Shown here piece after piece: positions 4,132-6,883 of a stretch of 6,883 nucleotides of DNA. The notes below the pieces were generated by a model. The model searched no databases. It saw only the letters and a list, made by a program, of their open reading frames with translations, and was not told the DNA's origin. The position numbers and the translations under genes are program-made. This DNA is from Methanomicrobiales archaeon (GTDB lineage Archaea; Halobacteriota; Syntropharchaeia; Alkanophagales; Methanospirareceae): contig QEXZ01000085.1 in assembly GCA_003160755.1 (NCBI GenBank), positions 1-6,883 of the forward strand, given 5' to 3'. Numbering within the stretch: position 1 is the first letter of the stretch; each line of letters starts with the position of its first letter.

Positions 4132-4137
4132 GCACCC

Positions 4138-5112
4138 CTATGCAGTCAGTTTCAGTATTGGGTGTGGCTCCAGTGACTCAATACCGTGCTCTGCTGCGTT
4201 AGCCTCTGCAACAATCATATCTGCCATCCCCACCAGTGGGAACGTCTTTGGAGCATGCTCAATCGGCCCGTAAAGCACGAAATCCTGGCCCGCGATAATC
4301 GGAATGACATTCGAGGCTATATCACAGATATTGAACACGTCCGCGCCGAGTCCTTCCCAACCGCCTGGTCCTTTCGTCGCATGCTCCTTCCTGAATGTCT
4401 TCAGCCATGTCCATGCAGAAGGTGCATTGTGGATGCCCAGACCTACAGATATACCATATTTCGATTTGATGACGAATCCAGAAGCAATGGCTGAACCCAC
4501 TCCTGCACCTATTGGCAGTGTCGCGGGGTCGCACATCTGTTTCGTTACTCCCATGTCCCGTGCAAGCTGCACCAGTCCTTTATCAAAGGTGCCTGCCCCG
4601 GTCTCTAACAGGTCTATCTTTCCCGCTACTGTCGAATCTTTTGGATTGAACGCCAGGAGAATCGCTGCTTCAATTTTGGATTCTTCTATTGCTTTCAGCT
4701 CCTCCGGTGAACACGACACGTTTATCGAGTTGTACACCGCTCTGTCTGTCAATCCCACTTCGTCCACGTACTTGAGTCCCGCAACCTTTGCCTCCGCAAC
4801 TGTCGAATCAATCAAGAAGGGTGAGTCACTCTTCTCTACACAGAACGCAATTTCTTTCTCCATCGCCTCCGGCGATTCCGAAAATATCTGCATCATGCAC
4901 GGATTGCCGGTTAAATCAGAAAACTCATCCTGCTTGTTTAGCACGTCTTCCGCCGCTTTCTTGTCAAATATCCCTTTTTCCGCGTCCTCGACGAGGTAGT
5001 GCTTCGCATAGAATATCGTGCCACACATAACAGTTGCGCACTCGCCTGGCTGGCCTCCTACTTTCACTCCGCCTATTTCATATATATCCTGCTTCCTATC
5101 AAACAAAAACAT
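4138..5112 (-). CDS. mtrH: Tetrahydromethanopterin S-methyltransferase subunit H
   Basis: This 324-residue soluble subunit of the Mtr complex transfers the methyl group between N5-methyl-tetrahydromethanopterin and the Co(I) corrinoid on MtrA. Family landmarks are the N-terminal MFLFDRKQDIYEIGGVKVGG (1-20) with QPGE (21-24), GTIFYAKH (31-38), GNP (69-71), PFLIDS (98-103), RAVYNSIN (124-131), AILLAFNPKDSTVAGK (150-165), the glycine-rich PIGAGVGSA (200-208), GIHNAPSAW (226-234) and DFVLYGPIEHAPK (277-289). It belongs to the TIM-barrel methyltransferase group shared with MeTr. Relative to methanogen MtrH as I recall it, residues about 245-260 (KGPGGWEGLGADVFN) look like an insertion. It is the last gene of the operon, 45 bases after mtrG. 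Purine-rich AGGAGG and AGGAAAGG sites precede its ATG, and a T-rich terminator follows. Confidence 0.96.
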   Translation of the reverse strand: MFLFDRKQDIYEIGGVKVGGQPGECATVMCGTIFYAKHYLVEDAEKGIFDKKAAEDVLNKQDEFSDLTGNPCMMQIFSESPEAMEKEIAFCVEKSDSPFLIDSTVAEAKVAGLKYVDEVGLTDRAVYNSINVSCSPEELKAIEESKIEAAILLAFNPKDSTVAGKIDLLETGAGTFDKGLVQLARDMGVTKQMCDPATLPIGAGVGSAIASGFVIKSKYGISVGLGIHNAPSAWTWLKTFRKEHATKGPGGWEGLGADVFNICDIASNVIPIIAGQDFVLYGPIEHAPKTFPLVGMADMIVAEANAAEHGIESLEPHPILKLTA

Positions 5113-5157
5113 TTTTTCCTTTCCTGTCCTCCTTTTTCTTATCCACTCTCTTTTATT
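5113..5157 (-). promoter_or_regulatory. mtrG-mtrH spacer with two Shine-Dalgarno-like sites
   Basis: This is the only sizeable gap in the mtr operon; the others are 1-10 bases. The minus strand is purine-rich here and offers AGGAGG (5128-5133), 15 bases before the mtrH ATG, and AGGAAAGG nearer the start (about 5117-5124). This may raise or separately control MtrH translation relative to the membrane subunits. No internal TATA box is obvious. Confidence 0.4.
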
Positions 5158-5430
5158 TTAGATTAAGAACATCACAAATATCAGTATCCCCACTACAGCA
5201 CCGTACAATATGCCAAGTGCTGTGCCAATTTTCTCGCCCTGTTTTTGCGCCAGCTCACCAGCTACGAACTCGACTTTCTCATCCATCACATTCAACCTAT
5301 CCAGCAATTTCGTATGTTCTGGTGGTGCTATTGCAATTGGTATGGGGACACTTAACTCTCTCTCCAGTTCCTCTTCTAACTTTTCCAGTTCCTCTACCAC
5401 TTCTTCTTCACTTTTTCCTTCTTCTGCCAT
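5158..5430 (-). CDS. mtrG: Tetrahydromethanopterin S-methyltransferase subunit G
   Basis: This 90-residue small Mtr subunit has one membrane helix. The first 30 residues are a very acidic, coiled-coil-like EEEVVEELEKLEEELERE tract, longer than needed for the core family. The conserved part follows: a proline-rich IPIAIAPPEHTKL (30-42), then LDRLNVMDEKVEFVAGELAQKQGEKIG (43-69), and a C-terminal helix (about 70-90) with the family motif GILYGAVVGILIF. MtrG is thought to help anchor or organise the complex; its own catalytic role is not known. The ATG is 6 bases after the mtrF stop, and the ribosome-binding sequence GGGGGTGA lies across the end of mtrF. Confidence 0.93.
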   Translation of the reverse strand: MAEEGKSEEEVVEELEKLEEELERELSVPIPIAIAPPEHTKLLDRLNVMDEKVEFVAGELAQKQGEKIGTALGILYGAVVGILIFVMFLI

Positions 5431-5436
5431 CGCTAC

Positions 5437-5646
5437 CTACTTCACCCCCATTAACACTATCTTCAAGCCGGCAAGCACGAGGCTTACAAAGATACCCAGT
5501 GCAAATCCTTTAACAAAACCGACCCAAAGCCCTGCTGCGAATCTCGAATCCTTTCCTATGACCGTTATCAGCTTCCTTAAATCCTCTATCTTCGCCGTTA
5601 TCACTGCCGTCTCCGGAGTCTGTTGTGTAACCTTCTGTGCTGCCAT
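5437..5646 (-). CDS. mtrF: Tetrahydromethanopterin S-methyltransferase subunit F
   Basis: This 69-residue protein has a soluble N-terminal half (KIEDLRKLITVIGKDSRFAAGL, 19-40) and one membrane helix (about 43-66, FVKGFALGIFVSLVLAGLKIV). The pattern I-E-D-L-R, then a basic S-R-F-A-x-G segment before a helix beginning G-F-A-x-G, is the MtrF signature. It is homologous to the C-terminal anchor of MtrA, which here reads ARYKSQVLARDYKLSMAIS before its helix. The sequence is more divergent than the other subunits, but position between mtrA and mtrG and length both fit. Only one base separates its ATG from the mtrA stop codon. The probable ribosome-binding site is the G7 tract at 5654-5660, inside the last codons of mtrA. 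Confidence 0.88.
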   Translation of the reverse strand: MAAQKVTQQTPETAVITAKIEDLRKLITVIGKDSRFAAGLWVGFVKGFALGIFVSLVLAGLKIVLMGVK

Positions 5647-5647
5647 T

Positions 5648-6409
5648 TTAAATCCCCCCCGTTAATGCTAAATAAGCAATGAAAGGTATAGCGATTACTA
5701 AAGCGAGCAGAAATCCCGCTGCTAACCCGAGAATGGTATTCTTTGATATTGCCATTGATAACTTGTAGTCCCTTGCCAGCACCTGTGACTTATATCTCGC
5801 ACTTTCTACTGCACCGGTGATTGTACCCATGAACGGATCGGCAGACATAGCTAACGGCATTACCAGTTCCGCCGCTTCTTCTTCCTCTGCTCCCACCTTC
5901 ACTACCATCGGGTCTTCAGGAAAGGCACCAGGGTCTTTTGACTTACATTCCGCTACTTTCGCTTTTATCGCACCGACGTCTTCTGAACCCATCATCTCAA
6001 TTATTTCTACCTGCTGCCTGAACCGCTCAACCGCTTCAAGTGGCACGTTCTCGATGAATGGTATTGCTCCCGGTGCATCTACTATCTTATGCGATTCCTT
6101 GTCTATACCTTTCTCATGCAGTTTCAACAACGAGCCCCCGGTCACATGTCCGGGAACTTCTGGTCCCGTAAGGATGTAGAACCTTATGTTTGGATTGGCG
6201 ATAATATTCGCTATCTGCTTCTCCAATCCAATGTTCTCCGTCTTACATGACCCCACTATTGCAGCTCCGGCAGCGAAAAACTCCTGTACCGCAGCATCAC
6301 TGAAATGACCGCCTCCTGAAGAAACCGCCACGGGGTTCTTTGGATCACCTGCATCATAATCACCCGTCGCTACGGGCCATCCCTCTGCTGGTTCTTTCTT
6401 CTCCACCAT
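5648..6409 (-). CDS. mtrA: Tetrahydromethanopterin S-methyltransferase subunit A (corrinoid subunit)
   Basis: This 253-residue protein carries the B12-type cofactor that shuttles the methyl group between MtrH (H4MPT side) and coenzyme M. The N-terminal domain starts GWPVATGDY (10-18), then GAAIVGSCKTENIGLEK (48-64), NIIANPNIRFYILTG (68-82) and EVPGHVTGGS (84-93). H88 in this last motif is the histidine expected to coordinate cobalt from below, matching the known active-site histidine near residue 84 of characterised MtrA. Then come GAIPFIENVPLEAVERFRQQVEI (114-136) and KDPGAFPEDPMVV (158-170). A variable linker (about 173-200) and the SARYKSQVLARDYKL segment (203-217) lead to a single C-terminal membrane anchor (about 225-248). 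Full-length and intact. The start is fixed by GGAGGTG (6417-6423), 7 bases upstream within the end of mtrB. Confidence 0.96.
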   Translation of the reverse strand: MVEKKEPAEGWPVATGDYDAGDPKNPVAVSSGGGHFSDAAVQEFFAAGAAIVGSCKTENIGLEKQIANIIANPNIRFYILTGPEVPGHVTGGSLLKLHEKGIDKESHKIVDAPGAIPFIENVPLEAVERFRQQVEIIEMMGSEDVGAIKAKVAECKSKDPGAFPEDPMVVKVGAEEEEAAELVMPLAMSADPFMGTITGAVESARYKSQVLARDYKLSMAISKNTILGLAAGFLLALVIAIPFIAYLALTGGI

Positions 6410-6411
6410 TA

Positions 6412-6726
6412 TTATGCACCTCCAAATCCTATTCCATAAGTCATCAGCACAAGTGCTACTGCCAGGATACCGAACGTCAGCCCTACCATCAGCATCGTGA
6501 TAAACCCTGCTATGTTTGTTATTCCCTCTCTGTTAGGCTGAGCCATCGAATACGTAGTCGATGGGTCAAGAACGTTGAACAGGTCATCAACGGCACCTTC
6601 TAAGATGTTCAACTGCTCGTCTATCGGCGCTAAACTCACCTTGTAAAAACCTGGTCGGGCTTCTCCTACTGTCATCGTTGGCTCATCTAAAACAACGTTG
6701 TATTTTTCATTTATTACTATTACCAT
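6412..6726 (-). CDS. mtrB: Tetrahydromethanopterin S-methyltransferase subunit B
   Basis: This 104-residue Mtr subunit has a soluble N-terminal part and one membrane helix (about 73-97). Family features are an initial short strand MVIVINEKYNVVLD, the V-G-E-A-R (20-24), LAPIDEQLNILEGAVDDLFNVLDP (32-55), the PNREG-x-x-x-x-AG stretch (64-74) immediately before the helix, and a glycine-rich C-terminus. It belongs to the membrane part of the sodium-translocating complex. The stop codon is two bases before mtrA, whose ribosome-binding site lies inside mtrB's last codons. Its own GGAGG (6739-6743) lies 12 bases upstream, within the last codons of mtrC. Confidence 0.94.
   Translation of the reverse strand: MVIVINEKYNVVLDEPTMTVGEARPGFYKVSLAPIDEQLNILEGAVDDLFNVLDPSTTYSMAQPNREGITNIAGFITMLMVGLTFGILAVALVLMTYGIGFGGA
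6417..6423 (-). promoter_or_regulatory. Strong Shine-Dalgarno site of mtrA
   Basis: Minus-strand GGAGGTG, seven bases before the mtrA ATG and inside the 3' end of mtrB. It is the best match to the 16S anti-Shine-Dalgarno in the operon and defines the mtrA start. Confidence 0.7.
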
Positions 6727-6734
6727 CTCTTTTC

Positions 6735-6883
6735 TTAGCCTCCTAAAGTTTTTATCAGTCCAGTGCCCTTAACCGCGTATGCTTCCTCCATACACGCTTT
6801 CATGTATGCCCTGTAAAAGACCACCCAGACAACGGCACCAAGCACAATCAACGGTACACCCTGAACTGCAGATAAAGTCAGTG
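6735..6883 (-). CDS. mtrC: Tetrahydromethanopterin S-methyltransferase subunit C, C-terminal end (partial)
   Basis: The frame enters from the right edge and ends at TAA (6735-6737), giving 48 residues. It contains one membrane helix (VPLIVLGAVVWVVFY), followed by a cytoplasmic-looking tail RAYMKACMEEAYAVKGTGLIKTLGG. The final A-x-x-V-x-G-T-G-L-I motif is characteristic of the MtrC C-terminus. MtrC is one of the polytopic subunits of the Mtr membrane domain, which couples methyl transfer to sodium-ion movement. Its location just before mtrB agrees with the usual E-D-C-B-A-F-G-H order. Only the end is visible, so intactness of the gene cannot be judged. Confidence 0.88.
   Translation of the reverse strand, partial: LTLSAVQGVPLIVLGAVVWVVFYRAYMKACMEEAYAVKGTGLIKTLGG

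Noticed and set aside
4304..4999. 231-residue plus-strand ORF
   Set aside because: Fully antisense to mtrH, which matches its family along its whole length; open because of codon bias.
5034..5665. Ser/Pro/Leu-rich plus-strand ORFs opposite mtrF, mtrG and the mtrH start
   Set aside because: Antisense shadows of recognised mtr genes, with compositional bias typical of reverse-complemented Glu/Lys-rich sequence.
5817..6603. Plus-strand ORFs of 87-120 residues opposite mtrA and mtrB
   Set aside because: Antisense to intact mtrA and mtrB; no recognisable domain.

Overview
This window is archaeal. It comes from an organism that carries the membrane-bound methyl-H4MPT:coenzyme M methyltransferase (Mtr), so a methanogen or a methane/alkane-oxidising relative. 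The right-hand 2.7 kb (minus strand) holds the distal part of a standard mtr operon in the order C-B-A-F-G-H. mtrC is cut by the window edge, and mtrE and mtrD should lie beyond it. The divergent MtrF and MtrG, the insert-bearing MtrH and the CooC-type ATPase fit an ANME-1/Methanophagales-like or other uncultured lineage, but that placement is inference.

Left part (1-1040): the 3' end of a GYD-domain-like protein, a T-rich terminator, and then a startless fragment encoding the last two membrane helices of a CcdA/DsbD-type thiol-disulfide transporter. This fragment points toward a convergent CPHC thioredoxin-like gene with an AT-rich, probably leaderless promoter. A 30-codon ORF of doubtful status lies between the thioredoxin and the next operon.

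Redox/nickel operon (1038-2249, plus strand): a two-cluster ferredoxin with an unusual second cysteine motif, a small helical protein, and a CooC/MinD-family ATPase translationally coupled to it by a 4-base overlap. A perfect 9-bp inverted repeat starts at the ATPase stop codon. The set looks like an accessory module for maturation of a nickel/iron-sulfur enzyme such as CO dehydrogenase/acetyl-CoA synthase. No catalytic CODH subunit is in the window.

Middle (2368-3771): a minus-strand DUF1684 gene, a perfect A/T inverted repeat in the divergent gap, and a plus-strand group of three small genes. These are a 31-codon ORF, an AbrB-like/unknown protein with a probable frameshift at its 3' end, and an 80-residue unknown.

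Gap 3772-4137 (about 365 bases, no gene): a composite intergenic element. Two mirror-image arms, each ending in ATCAAAT and containing three 9-bp units, flank a C-rich telomere-like degenerate repeat. A looser relative of the same motif lies just downstream of mtrH, next to the mtr operon's T-rich terminator.

No tRNA, rRNA, CRISPR array or intact insertion sequence was found.
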